This document shows positions 1 through 7,211 of a DNA stretch of 64,000 nt, in pieces. This DNA comes from Ferrovibrio sp046297595 (GTDB taxonomy: Bacteria > Pseudomonadota > Alphaproteobacteria > Ferrovibrionales > Ferrovibrionaceae): the NCBI RefSeq assembly GCF_046297595.1, contig NZ_JBKBHT010000009.1, forward strand, positions 62,001 to 126,000, read 5' to 3'. How positions within the stretch are numbered: position 1 is the stretch's first letter; each line of letters starts with the position of its first letter. The notes under the pieces were generated by a model. The model had not been told where the DNA came from. It worked only from the letters and a program-made list of their open reading frames with translations, and ran no database searches. The position numbers were made by a program, and so were the translations under genes.

Positions 1-340
1 GGTCGGTCGGCCCCTCGGGGGCCTTATGCTCGACGGTGCCATCCTCGTAGGTGACGATCAGGTGGGGGTCTTCGTTGGTGGTCTTCGGGCTGCCAAAGAC
101 CGCGGCGTTCAGGCGCTCGATCTCTTCGACCGCTTCGTTGTGCTTGCGGGCACAGAAGTTGATGTCAGAGAAGGCCGTCTCGATGCGGCGGCGGTCAGTC
201 TTCGCCTCCTTCTGGAGCGCGTCGATTGCAGCCCACACGCCAGCGAAGCCGCCGGCACAGTCGTCGCGCAGCTTCCACAGCTTCCACGCGCCGAAGCCGG
301 CCAGCGCCCACTGACACAGCTCATAGATCACCTCAAACAT
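1..340 (-). CDS. Small phage protein with N-terminal hydrophobic segment, 3' end cut by window edge
   Basis: An open frame starts at ATG 340 (MFEVIYELCQW...) and runs off the left edge after about 113 codons. Residues 1-24 are hydrophobic and amphipathic. The middle (about 35-80) is charged and helical-looking (QKEAKTDRRRIETAF), and the tail holds an acidic stretch (TYEDGTVEHKAPEG). The start overlaps the stop of the upstream gene by 8 bases (ATGTTTGA), which supports translational coupling and the chosen start. A small phage protein with one membrane-proximal helix and a coiled region could be a spanin or holin-associated protein, but no family is recognised. The ORF is open across the whole window edge. 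Confidence 0.6.
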   Translation of the reverse strand, partial: MFEVIYELCQWALAGFGAWKLWKLRDDCAGGFAGVWAAIDALQKEAKTDRRRIETAFSDINFCARKHNEAVEEIERLNAAVFGSPKTTNEDPHLIVTYEDGTVEHKAPEGPTD

Positions 341-512
341 TGCGGACCTCGACGAAGTTGTCGCAGGGCTCGAAGGTGTCGGTGACCCAATTCAGGCAGT
401 AGCGAACCGTCTCCGGTTGGGATGGGGGCGTGAAGAACACGCACCCCACCCACACGCTCGCATAGAAGGCGAGCCATGCGACCCCTACGGTCGCGGATAC
501 GAAACGCTTCAC
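333..512 (-). CDS. 59-residue phage membrane or secreted peptide
   Basis: The GTG start at 512 overlaps the stop of the GIY-YIG gene as GTGA, and the stop overlaps the next ATG, so this gene is tightly coupled on both sides. The product begins MKRFVSATVGVAWLAF, with a hydrophobic segment at residues 5-27 ending in a cysteine (VWVGC), then a proline-containing polar tail with two further cysteines. A short lipoprotein-like or single-pass membrane protein next to a helical membrane protein is the arrangement seen for phage spanin pairs. That role is inferred from shape only. The lipobox is imperfect, so a simple membrane anchor is as likely. Confidence 0.5.
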   Translation of the reverse strand: MKRFVSATVGVAWLAFYASVWVGCVFFTPPSQPETVRYCLNWVTDTFEPCDNFVEVRNV

Positions 513-1036
513 GAGCGGTTACCCCAATCGAAGGCTTTCAGCATGAAGGTCGCCCGCTCGGCATCGAGCTTGAACCACTCGCCGCCCACCCGATAGGTGT
601 CGAGGAAGCGGTGAATGTCGTACTCCGCGACCAAGCGGTCATTGAAGAAGCGCCAGCCCTGAAGCTCGTAAGACCGGAACGGGTCCGAGGTCTGGAACGA
701 GCGAAGGCGGTCGCCCACGTCGATGGCGCTGCCGATCTTGACGTAGCCGGGCCACGCCGGATTGCTCACCACATAGACGTAGCCTTCCTTGATGTCGGGC
801 CGCTCGTCACGGAAGTGGGCCAGCGCCTCCCCTACCGGCGTGCGGTAGAGGTGACGATGGAACCGGCGGAGGGTGTTGCACTTCGGGCAAACGTAGTCGT
901 GCTTGCGGACACGCGATGCGGACCAGTTGATCCCCGGGATCAGCCGCACGCCGCAATTCAGGCAGCGATGCTCAGTGGGTGTCAGCCCAACATGCACCGA
1001 TGTCGAAGTTGCCAGCGAGAGGGCAGCGGAAGCCAT
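509..1036 (-). CDS. GIY-YIG / T5orf172-type nuclease domain protein
   Basis: The 175-residue protein starts at ATG 1036, chosen because GGAGAA lies 4 bases upstream; the frame is open further but lacks a ribosome site there. Residues about 28-66 contain two CxxC pairs (CLNCG and CPKC), a zinc-ribbon arrangement. Residues about 88-160 match the T5orf172/MUG113 branch of the GIY-YIG fold: GYVYVVSN, then YVKIGSA, RLRSFQTSDP, a conserved arginine region and a late EYDIH glutamate. These are usually homing-type or phage-encoded nucleases. The start lies 65 bases inside the end of the DNA polymerase gene in another frame. Function in this phage is unknown; a mobile nuclease inserted behind the polymerase is one possibility. 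Confidence 0.75.
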   Translation of the reverse strand: MASAALSLATSTSVHVGLTPTEHRCLNCGVRLIPGINWSASRVRKHDYVCPKCNTLRRFHRHLYRTPVGEALAHFRDERPDIKEGYVYVVSNPAWPGYVKIGSAIDVGDRLRSFQTSDPFRSYELQGWRFFNDRLVAEYDIHRFLDTYRVGGEWFKLDAERATFMLKAFDWGNRS

Positions 1037-2807
1037 AGTATTCTCCTGCGAGTGTGATGGACTTCGCGGCCACCTCACCGACAACCGTTGCAATCTCGGG
1101 ACGCACCTCGATCTGCCACTCGTCATGGACGTTGGCGACGAACTCGTAGTCCACGCCGGGTACGAAGCCATGCGCGGACTGGAGGGTTTGATCGAGGATG
1201 ACAAGCGCACGCTTCATCAGCACTGCGCCTGCGGATTGCAGCAGGGTGTTAAGGGCCGCATTGGGGGAACGGGCATGCAGGTGACGGCCATCGAGGCCGA
1301 CCAGATACCCACGCTTCTGGAGCTTCTTCTGCACGAGGTCGGTCAGGCGACCGAGCGCAGGAAGCGCCTTGAGGAACCGGGCGCGTGAAGCCTTGCCGAG
1401 CTTCGCCGCTTCGCGGTCATTCTTTGCACCGAGGATGTAGCCGAGCTTCTTGTCGCCCGCGCCGTAGATGAAGGCGTAGAACCACACCTTCGCGGTGTCG
1501 CGATCACAGCCGAGCGCCTTGGCGTTCAGCGTGTGCATGTCCGTGCCTTCGGCCTTCTTGCCCTTCAGCACGGTGTCGATGTACGCGCCGCCGTCGTAGC
1601 GGGCCATGTACGCAGCGAGGCAACGCAGCTCCAGCGCGTCGGCGTCACAGCCCACCAGCCGCAGGCCAGTGGATGCCATGAACAGCTCCCTGCACCGCTT
1701 CCCATACGGGGCATCGTTGGAGGGAACCTGCGCCATGTTCGGGCGGCGGTGCGTCATGCGCCCGGTGTGGGCACCGTTCGTCACCACCTCGCCATGCAGG
1801 CGACCGTTACGCTCGCGCTTCAGCCACGCTTCATCGCCCTCGGCCAACTGCCCGATGCGCTTCTGCACCATCAGGTATTCGGTGAGCAGCTTCGCCTCGG
1901 GATAAGGCAGAGCCTCCAGCACCGTTTCATCGACCTTGGGCTTGCCGTCTGCGGTGAACTCCTTCGGCTTCCAGCCACGGAGCTTTTGCAGGCGGTTGGC
2001 GATGTGATCACGAGAGCCGGGGTTGAAGGACCGCAGCTCGATCTTCGTGAACGCACAGCCGGCGACGTAGCCCTGCTTCTTGTTGTCGCGCTTCGGGACG
2101 AACTGCTTGCCCGGGGCGAACCACGGACGGAACGCCCGCTGAAGGTCAGTCTCCAGCTCCGAGCGCCGGCCACACAGGTCGCTGTAGAGCGAGGCCGCTT
2201 TCGCCAGGTCGAAGGCGAAGCCACGCTGCTCCTGCCGGAAGATGATCGCGGCCACCTCGTGTTCGAGGTTGACGCTCTCTTCCGAGGGCTGCTTGCGCTG
2301 GATCAGTTGCCAGAGCTTGGTGGTTACCTCCACGTCCTGTTCGCAGTAGGACTGCATCTCAGGAGTCCAGTGATCCCAAGGGCCCTTGAAGTCGCCCTTG
2401 TATTCACCGAGGCGGTAGCCCCACGCTTCGAGGGAGTGACGACCGATCAGCTTGCCCGGCAGCTTGCCGCGCTCGCGGAGGCGATAGTCCTTCTCCTTGG
2501 TGTCCGGCCAGATCAGGCGCGATAGCACGATGGTGTCGCGCACCACGCCCTTGGGCTGGAAGCCCGGGTAGACCTTCTGGAGCGCCGGGATGTCGAACTT
2601 GATGATGTTGTGGCCGACGATCAGCTCGGCGTCTTGAAGCAGATCGAGGCCGTGTTCGATGTGGTAGTAGGTATCGTCGTCGTACCCGGCAGGGCCGGCG
2701 CACGAGAACACGTCACCCGTGTCGATGTCTCGCAGGACGAGGCAGTGGACCCGATCCAGCTCGTCAAGCAGACCGTTAGTCTCGATGTCGAAGATGTATC
2801 GGGACAT
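972..2807 (-). CDS. T7 gp5-like DNA polymerase (family A, 3'-5' exonuclease plus polymerase)
   Basis: This 611-residue family A replicative polymerase copies the phage genome. The N-terminal exonuclease motifs are intact: DIETNG near residue 8, GHNIIKFD near 65, and YCEQDVE near 154. Polymerase motif A appears as GCDADALELR, motif B as the segment RDTAKVWFYAFIYGAG, and motif C as ANVHDEW near the C terminus. T7 gp5 is about 700 residues, so this is a shorter relative. The start at ATG 2807 follows AGGAAAGGT. It follows the methyltransferase gene after a 21-base gap, and its 3' end overlaps the GIY-YIG gene. A host processivity factor equivalent to thioredoxin cannot be judged from sequence alone. 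Confidence 0.95.
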   Translation of the reverse strand: MSRYIFDIETNGLLDELDRVHCLVLRDIDTGDVFSCAGPAGYDDDTYYHIEHGLDLLQDAELIVGHNIIKFDIPALQKVYPGFQPKGVVRDTIVLSRLIWPDTKEKDYRLRERGKLPGKLIGRHSLEAWGYRLGEYKGDFKGPWDHWTPEMQSYCEQDVEVTTKLWQLIQRKQPSEESVNLEHEVAAIIFRQEQRGFAFDLAKAASLYSDLCGRRSELETDLQRAFRPWFAPGKQFVPKRDNKKQGYVAGCAFTKIELRSFNPGSRDHIANRLQKLRGWKPKEFTADGKPKVDETVLEALPYPEAKLLTEYLMVQKRIGQLAEGDEAWLKRERNGRLHGEVVTNGAHTGRMTHRRPNMAQVPSNDAPYGKRCRELFMASTGLRLVGCDADALELRCLAAYMARYDGGAYIDTVLKGKKAEGTDMHTLNAKALGCDRDTAKVWFYAFIYGAGDKKLGYILGAKNDREAAKLGKASRARFLKALPALGRLTDLVQKKLQKRGYLVGLDGRHLHARSPNAALNTLLQSAGAVLMKRALVILDQTLQSAHGFVPGVDYEFVANVHDEWQIEVRPEIATVVGEVAAKSITLAGEYYGFRCPLAGNFDIGACWADTH

Positions 2808-2828
2808 ACCTTTCCTTTAGTCGAATGG

Positions 2829-3551
2829 TTAGGACGCAGCTCGGGCGCGGATTGCCTCGCCAATTAGCTGAGGGATGATCGGGACGACCGAGTTGCCGAG
2901 AAGTCGCAGGCGGTGTACTCGCCCGGGTAGCCCATGAGCCACTCGACCCACGTTGGGTTCAGCGGGCCACCGACAGCGTTGGGAAGTTGCTCCCCTTTCT
3001 TGCCACCACCCCGGGCTGAGTAGGGCTTCGCGTTCGGATGTCGCCAGTCCCGCGCTGCGGGCGTAGGCCACAATCCAGAGCCGATCCCTACGGTGTGGGG
3101 CACCAAGGGCGGCAGCGGGAATACAGTGCCACTCCGCATCATACCCGAGCGCATCGAGCGACCCGAGCAAGCGGTCCAGTCCGCGAGAGCGAAGCTGCGG
3201 AGAGTTTTCCGCGACGACGAACTCCGGGTGGATTTCTTCGACGATCCGGTGGAACTCCCACCAGAGGCCGCTACGCTCGCCATCTAGGCCGACCGCCTTC
3301 GGGTTTGCGATGCTGATGTCTTGGCACGGGAAGCCGCCACTAATGATGTTCGGCCTCGGGATGCCATCAGCCAGCAGGCGTTCACGGGTGATGTCGCGTA
3401 CATCGTGATAAACCGGGATGTCAGGCCAGTGCTTTTGCAGTACGCACCTGGCGGCGGGGTCGCTGTCGCAGAACGCAACCGTCTCGATCCCCGCCGCATG
3501 GAAGCCGCGTGCAAAGCCGCCGATCCCCGAGAAGAGATCAAGCGAACGCAT
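2829..3551 (-). CDS. Compact DNA (cytosine-5) methyltransferase
   Basis: The 240-residue protein has the C5-methyltransferase order: motif I DLFSGIGG at residues 5-12, motif IV GGFPCQDIS with the catalytic Cys, a motif VI variant AENS (usually ENV), motif VIII GAPHRRDRLW, and motif X RLRLLGNSVVP near the C terminus. It is shorter than the usual 300-400 residues, so the target recognition region between VIII and X is small. There is no partner restriction enzyme, so it is an orphan enzyme, probably protecting phage DNA from host restriction. Its start overlaps the end of the HD gene by 14 bases, placing it in the replication operon. Confidence 0.9.
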   Translation of the reverse strand: MRSLDLFSGIGGFARGFHAAGIETVAFCDSDPAARCVLQKHWPDIPVYHDVRDITRERLLADGIPRPNIISGGFPCQDISIANPKAVGLDGERSGLWWEFHRIVEEIHPEFVVAENSPQLRSRGLDRLLGSLDALGYDAEWHCIPAAALGAPHRRDRLWIVAYARSAGLATSEREALLSPGWWQERGATSQRCRWPAEPNVGRVAHGLPGRVHRLRLLGNSVVPIIPQLIGEAIRARAAS

Positions 3552-4110
3552 GCCCGCCGAGCTGGCGGAAGCGCTGGAGGAACTGTTCCTTCGCGGCTTC
3601 CCATGTCAGCGGCACGATGCGAACCGGCAGCGGCTCGGGCAGTGGGCCCCAATCGCCCCCCTCTTCCATCAGGTCGCGCTTCTCGGTAGCAAGCACGGTG
3701 TTGTCCGCATGCTTGATCACCTCGAAGGGGGCCGGCGGGATCAGGAAGCGCTCCGCGATGGCGCGGTCGATCCTGTCCGCAATGCCCCGCAGCACGCCGG
3801 GCGCGGCCTTCTCCAGCACCATCTTCAGGGGGCGCACGGTGTCACCGATGTATGCCTCGGCGGCGTCGTGCATCAGGCCGGCGAGCGCGTGCTTCGGCGG
3901 CACCACGAGGCTGACCAGAACGGAGTGCTGCGCCACCGAATAGAACGGCTTGCAGTGGCCGTTGTAGCGGCACTGCTTGGCGAGTGCTTCCGCGATGTCG
4001 TCGATGAACACTTCGTTCGGGCGCGGGTCGAGGGGGAAGAAATTACGACCGCCGCGCACTTGGGTGAACGGGCCGCGATCAGTCCAATCGCAGCCGGTGA
4101 AGTCTTCCAT
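3538..4110 (-). CDS. HD-domain phosphohydrolase (YfbR-like)
   Basis: The 190-residue protein carries an HD metal-binding core: H62 in VAQHS, H81-D82 in LMHDAAEAYIGD, and D136 in HADNTV. This pattern matches the YfbR-like 5'-deoxynucleotidase branch of HD hydrolases. In a T7-like replication module it may act on nucleotides made from degraded host DNA or balance dNTP pools. That role follows from the family and the location, not from direct evidence. The gene lies between a small unknown protein (9-base gap) and the methyltransferase (14-base overlap), consistent with one transcript. Confidence 0.8.
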   Translation of the reverse strand: MEDFTGCDWTDRGPFTQVRGGRNFFPLDPRPNEVFIDDIAEALAKQCRYNGHCKPFYSVAQHSVLVSLVVPPKHALAGLMHDAAEAYIGDTVRPLKMVLEKAAPGVLRGIADRIDRAIAERFLIPPAPFEVIKHADNTVLATEKRDLMEEGGDWGPLPEPLPVRIVPLTWEAAKEQFLQRFRQLGGHAFA

Positions 4111-4119
4111 CTTGCTCCT

Positions 4120-4347
4120 TCAGTGGATGGTTGCGCCGGCCCGGCTACGCGGCACGATGTGAATGTTCCAGACCTCGGGGTGAATGGTGGCGATGGACGC
4201 GAGGAACGCATCCATCCGCACCATGCCTTCCACCGTGTCGGTGACGAGGGTGATACGCTTCTTTCCACCGCTGGCGCGGATGGTGCGGATCGCACGCATG
4301 ACCACGCCATCCTCGTCGAGGAGGCGTTTGCGTACTGCTTCGTTCAT
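4120..4347 (-). CDS. Small unknown phage protein, coupled to primase-helicase
   Basis: A 75-residue protein whose ATG (4347) shares one base with the stop of the primase-helicase (TGATG), so it is translated by coupling. It is basic in the first half (KRLLDEDGVVMRAIRTIRASGGKKR) and has a beta-alpha pattern ending in EVWNIHIVPRSR. No family is recognised. The position between helicase and nucleotide-metabolism genes suggests an accessory role in replication, which is inference only. Confidence 0.65.
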   Translation of the reverse strand: MNEAVRKRLLDEDGVVMRAIRTIRASGGKKRITLVTDTVEGMVRMDAFLASIATIHPEVWNIHIVPRSRAGATIH

Positions 4348-5981
4348 CAGAACCCCTCTTCGTCTTCGTCAGCGGGCGGGAAGCCCTTGTCCTCTTCGGG
4401 CAGCTCAGTCTCGAACAGGATGCCGGTCGCCCGCTCATAGCCGAGGTAGAAGACCTCGCCCGTTGCGCGTCCGGTGTAGCGATCCTTGAGGATGCGGAAC
4501 GTGGTGATGGTCCGCATCTTCTCGTCGTCGTCCTGCTGGTTGCGCTCCAGTCCAAACATGAAGTGCGACCAGAAGCCGATGGAGCGGCTGCCCTTGAAGT
4601 GGCGGATCATCACGCGACCGCCCTCTTCGTGAGGCTTGCCCTCCGGCGTGGACAGGTGGGACACGAAGATCAGGATGATGTTCAGCTCCTTCACGAGCCG
4701 ACCGATCTCTTCCATGATCCGCTCCAGCGCTTCCTTCTCGCTCTCCCCGTCAGCGCCCGCCGCGAGTGCGGTGAGGTGATCGAGGTAGAAGATGCGGACG
4801 CCGTGGGCGTGCGCGAGGTAGCGGATGCGATCCCGGATGCCTTCCCAATCGGCAGCGCCGAAGTGGTCGTAGAGGAACAGCTTCTTGGTCGAGAGCCGAT
4901 CCCATGCGCCCTGAAGGTCTTCCGTCGTCCAGCCCTCGTCGGGGATGTGGAAGAGCTTCTTCGCCAGCTTGCCCGCGATACGCTTGCCAGTCTCGACCGG
5001 CTGCTGCTCAAGGAAGAACAGACCGACCGGCTCGTTCAGCACGTCGAGGTCGTAGGCGATCTGCTGCGTGAGGAAGTCGGTCTTGCCGATGCCGGTGCCC
5101 GCGCCGACCGCGTAGCACTCACCGAGGCGACGGCCATAGGTGTGCTTGGTCAACGTCTCGAAGACCCACGGCAGGCCCCACTCGACGGGCTTCAGCACCT
5201 CGTCCTTCAGGTCCGCGATGGTGACCAGCCCATCGGGCCGGAAATCCTTCGCGCCCCAAATGGCGTCGATCACCTCCTTGCCCTTGCCGGCAAGCAGACA
5301 ATCGTTCGGGTCTTTCAGCGGAAGGCTGGCGATCTTCGCTCGACCTGGCGGCAGCACCGCCGCACATTCCTCGGCGGCTTCCCTGCCCGGGTCGTCCATG
5401 TCGAACATGAACACCACGGTGTCGAACTTCAGCAGCCATTCGAGCTGCTTCGCGATGGCCTTCTTCGCGCCCTTCGATCCGGTCGGGATGCTGACCACCG
5501 GCCACTTGTTGCCCTGAAGCTGGCTGACCGTGAGCGCATCGATCTCGCCCTCGGTGACCACCAGCATCTTGCCGCCGTCACGCCAGAGGTGCTGGCCATA
5601 CAGGCCGCCAGCATCGCTGTCACCGAGGAACAGGAAATCCTTGTTCGGGAAGCGCACCTTCTGCGCGACGATCTGGCCGGAGGCATCACGGTAGTTGGCG
5701 ATCTGGCAGCTCTTGCCCTTGTACTTGCCGACCGTGTAGCTCCACTTGCGGCACGTCTCTTCGTTGATGCCGCGCTTCGACAGAGCCCGGGTTTCACCCG
5801 GCTCGATCAATCCCTTCACGCGCTTCTCCGATTTCTTGATGGATGCTTCGCCGTCGCCGCGCTCGTAGTAGTCGCAGCCGTGGCTGAAGCAGACGGCATG
5901 CCCGTCGTCGTAGCGGGCAAGGTTGTCCTTGGAGCCGCACGCGGGGCACGGCTCGTGCTGAACGAAATTGCTTTCTCCCAT
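4347..5981 (-). CDS. T7 gp4-like primase-helicase
   Basis: The 544-residue protein makes primers and unwinds the replication fork. An N-terminal zinc-binding primase module is visible (CPACG at 12-16, then C31 and C36). The TOPRIM domain carries its glutamate in VVTEGEIDAL (E145) and acidic residues in FMFDMDDPG (about 193-200). The RecA-like helicase follows with Walker A GAGTGIGKTD (294-303) and a Walker B-like region YLDHLTALA. This is the same domain order as T7 gp4. The C terminus is acidic (PADEDEEG), as in T7 gp4, where it contacts polymerase. A hairpin terminator lies just upstream and a phage-type promoter further upstream. Confidence 0.95.
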   Translation of the reverse strand: MGESNFVQHEPCPACGSKDNLARYDDGHAVCFSHGCDYYERGDGEASIKKSEKRVKGLIEPGETRALSKRGINEETCRKWSYTVGKYKGKSCQIANYRDASGQIVAQKVRFPNKDFLFLGDSDAGGLYGQHLWRDGGKMLVVTEGEIDALTVSQLQGNKWPVVSIPTGSKGAKKAIAKQLEWLLKFDTVVFMFDMDDPGREAAEECAAVLPPGRAKIASLPLKDPNDCLLAGKGKEVIDAIWGAKDFRPDGLVTIADLKDEVLKPVEWGLPWVFETLTKHTYGRRLGECYAVGAGTGIGKTDFLTQQIAYDLDVLNEPVGLFFLEQQPVETGKRIAGKLAKKLFHIPDEGWTTEDLQGAWDRLSTKKLFLYDHFGAADWEGIRDRIRYLAHAHGVRIFYLDHLTALAAGADGESEKEALERIMEEIGRLVKELNIILIFVSHLSTPEGKPHEEGGRVMIRHFKGSRSIGFWSHFMFGLERNQQDDDEKMRTITTFRILKDRYTGRATGEVFYLGYERATGILFETELPEEDKGFPPADEDEEGF

Positions 5982-5991
5982 GGGCCTGCCG

Positions 5992-6026
5992 AAAAAAGAC
6001 CGCCCGCCCCGTTAGGAGCGAGCGGT
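5992..6026 (-). terminator. Intrinsic terminator between amidase and primase-helicase genes
   Basis: On the minus strand ACCGCTCGC (6018-6026) pairs with GCGGGCGGT (5999-6007) through nine positions with one G-U wobble, followed by six T (5992-5997). It lies only 46 bases downstream of the proposed start point of the phage-type promoter at 6062-6089, so it would act on both host and phage polymerase transcripts coming from the right. Confidence 0.75.
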
Positions 6027-6061
6027 GAGTTGGAGGGAGGAGGAAACTAGGAGGACCACAT

Positions 6062-6089
6062 GCGTGTTGGTCTTAGAGGCCACCTAATT
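6062..6089 (-). promoter_or_regulatory. Putative phage RNA polymerase promoter, copy 1
   Basis: The minus strand reads AATTAGGTGGCCTCTAAGACC, here split as AATTAGGTGG then CCTCTAAGACC. It shares the core of four other copies in this phage and matches the SP6 phage promoter at 14 of 21 aligned positions, including AGGTG and the start G. The predicted start base is at 6072. It overlaps the last bases of the amidase gene and points toward primase-helicase. Confidence 0.7.
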
Positions 6090-6509
6090 GGCGGCGTGCT
6101 GCGACCACCAGCCGCGAACGTCGAAGCTCGGGCAGTCCTTCTTGACGCCCGGCAGGTCGCGGTGACCGAGGACTTCAGCGTTCGGATACTGCGCCTTCAT
6201 GCGGACGACGAGAGAGCGCAGGCTCTCCCACTGTTCCGCGGTGAAGTTGTTCTCGGCCTTGCCGTCCATGCCGATGCCTCCGACGAGGCAGATGCCGATG
6301 GACTTGTGGTTGAAGCCCTGCGCGTGAGCGCCGGCCTCTTCGAGAGCGCGGCCCGTCTCGATGGTGCCGTCACGGCGGATCACGAAGTGATAGCCGATCT
6401 TGAAGAAGCCACGCTCACGGTGCCAGCGCTCGATCTCCTTGGCGCCGATGTCCATGGTGGGCTTCGTGGCCGCGCAGTGGATGACGATGTAATCCGTCGT
6501 CTTACGCAT
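6084..6509 (-). CDS. T7 lysozyme-like N-acetylmuramoyl-L-alanine amidase (gp3.5-like)
   Basis: The 141-residue protein cuts the amide bond of peptidoglycan. The zinc ligands of the T7 lysozyme family are visible: His in YIVIHCAAT (about residue 10), and His and Cys in LGHRDLPGVKKDCPSFD near the C terminus. The conserved tyrosine in GYHFVIRRDG is also present. Length is close to T7 lysozyme (151). I chose ATG 6509, which overlaps the upstream stop as ATGCGTAA, over the longer frame to 6548. In T7 this protein also binds the phage RNA polymerase and tunes transcription; since this phage has such a polymerase, the same is plausible. Confidence 0.92.
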   Translation of the reverse strand: MRKTTDYIVIHCAATKPTMDIGAKEIERWHRERGFFKIGYHFVIRRDGTIETGRALEEAGAHAQGFNHKSIGICLVGGIGMDGKAENNFTAEQWESLRSLVVRMKAQYPNAEVLGHRDLPGVKKDCPSFDVRGWWSQHAAN

Positions 6510-6735
6510 CGGTCGCCAGGTGGACCAGCATTTCGTCGGCCAGCTCATAGGCAGCGCGGACGGTGCGCCAGCCGAGAGCCACCGGGAACATGAACGGGAC
6601 CAGCATCAGGGTCAGCACGACGGTGACGAACATGAACACCGCGACACAGACCTTGGCGATGAACTTCGCGACGAAGGCGATGGCGGCGATGACGGCATCG
6701 AGGATGGCGTTGCCGATCTTGGACAGGAATTTCAT
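6502..6735 (-). CDS. Small membrane protein next to amidase (holin candidate)
   Basis: A 77-residue protein with a long hydrophobic stretch: residues 9-30 (AILDAVIAAIAFVAKF) and 31-56 (VCVAVFMFVTVVLTLMLVP), so one or two membrane passes, followed by a short polar tail. Its stop overlaps the amidase start by 8 bases. A small hydrophobic protein coupled to a phage amidase fits a holin or an amidase-membrane anchor, but T7-like phages usually keep the holin in the late region, so the role stays open. Its start overlaps the endonuclease I stop by 4 bases. Confidence 0.65.
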   Translation of the reverse strand: MKFLSKIGNAILDAVIAAIAFVAKFIAKVCVAVFMFVTVVLTLMLVPFMFPVALGWRTVRAAYELADEMLVHLATDA

Positions 6736-7211
6736 TTCGAGGTTGCCTTTCGCAGGGCAGCCAACCGGCGCTCACAAGGCGGCTCGTTGATCCACGCGAG
6801 GGGGATCAGCTTGTCCGCGAACTGGAAGCCGTGCTTCACGCACCAGTCGGCGTAGGTTGTCTTGGAGATTTTCGACAGCCGGGTGCGGCTGTTACTGAAC
6901 ACGAAGCGGATGTCGAGGTCGGGATGCTCGGCCTTCACTGCCAGATGCTTGACGCGATCCTTGGAAACGAAGCGGCCCTTGCTCTCGACGATCACGCCGT
7001 TGTCCAGCGGGAAGTCCGGGGTGTAACGATGGGTCTTCTGAGGTGGGGTGTATCGGATCGTGAGCGCTTCGTAGTTAGGCTCGATGCCTAGACCACGAAG
7101 CTGCTCTGCGATCTTGTCTTCGAGGCCGGAGCGATAACCCTCGCGCCGGCCCCGATCCTCAGAAGTCGCCTTCGTCGTCGTCGTCGTCCGACGAGCCCGA
7201 CGCGCCTTCAT
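6732..7211 (-). CDS. T7 endonuclease I-like Holliday junction resolvase (gp3-like)
   Basis: This resolvase cuts branched DNA and helps degrade host DNA. The conserved core follows T7 endonuclease I closely: YRSGLED, then YTPDFPLDNG and VESKGRF (the PD-ExK catalytic motif), then DIRFVFSNSRT and GFQFADKLIP. The start is uncertain. No ATG, GTG or TTG lies next to the conserved core, and the nearest in-frame ATG is at 7211, inside the SSB gene, giving 159 residues with a basic, threonine-rich leader (MKARRARRTTTTT). T7 endonuclease I is 149 residues, so this length fits. The first 53 bases are shared with the acidic tail of SSB in another frame. Confidence 0.88.
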   Translation of the reverse strand: MKARRARRTTTTTKATSEDRGRREGYRSGLEDKIAEQLRGLGIEPNYEALTIRYTPPQKTHRYTPDFPLDNGVIVESKGRFVSKDRVKHLAVKAEHPDLDIRFVFSNSRTRLSKISKTTYADWCVKHGFQFADKLIPLAWINEPPCERRLAALRKATSK

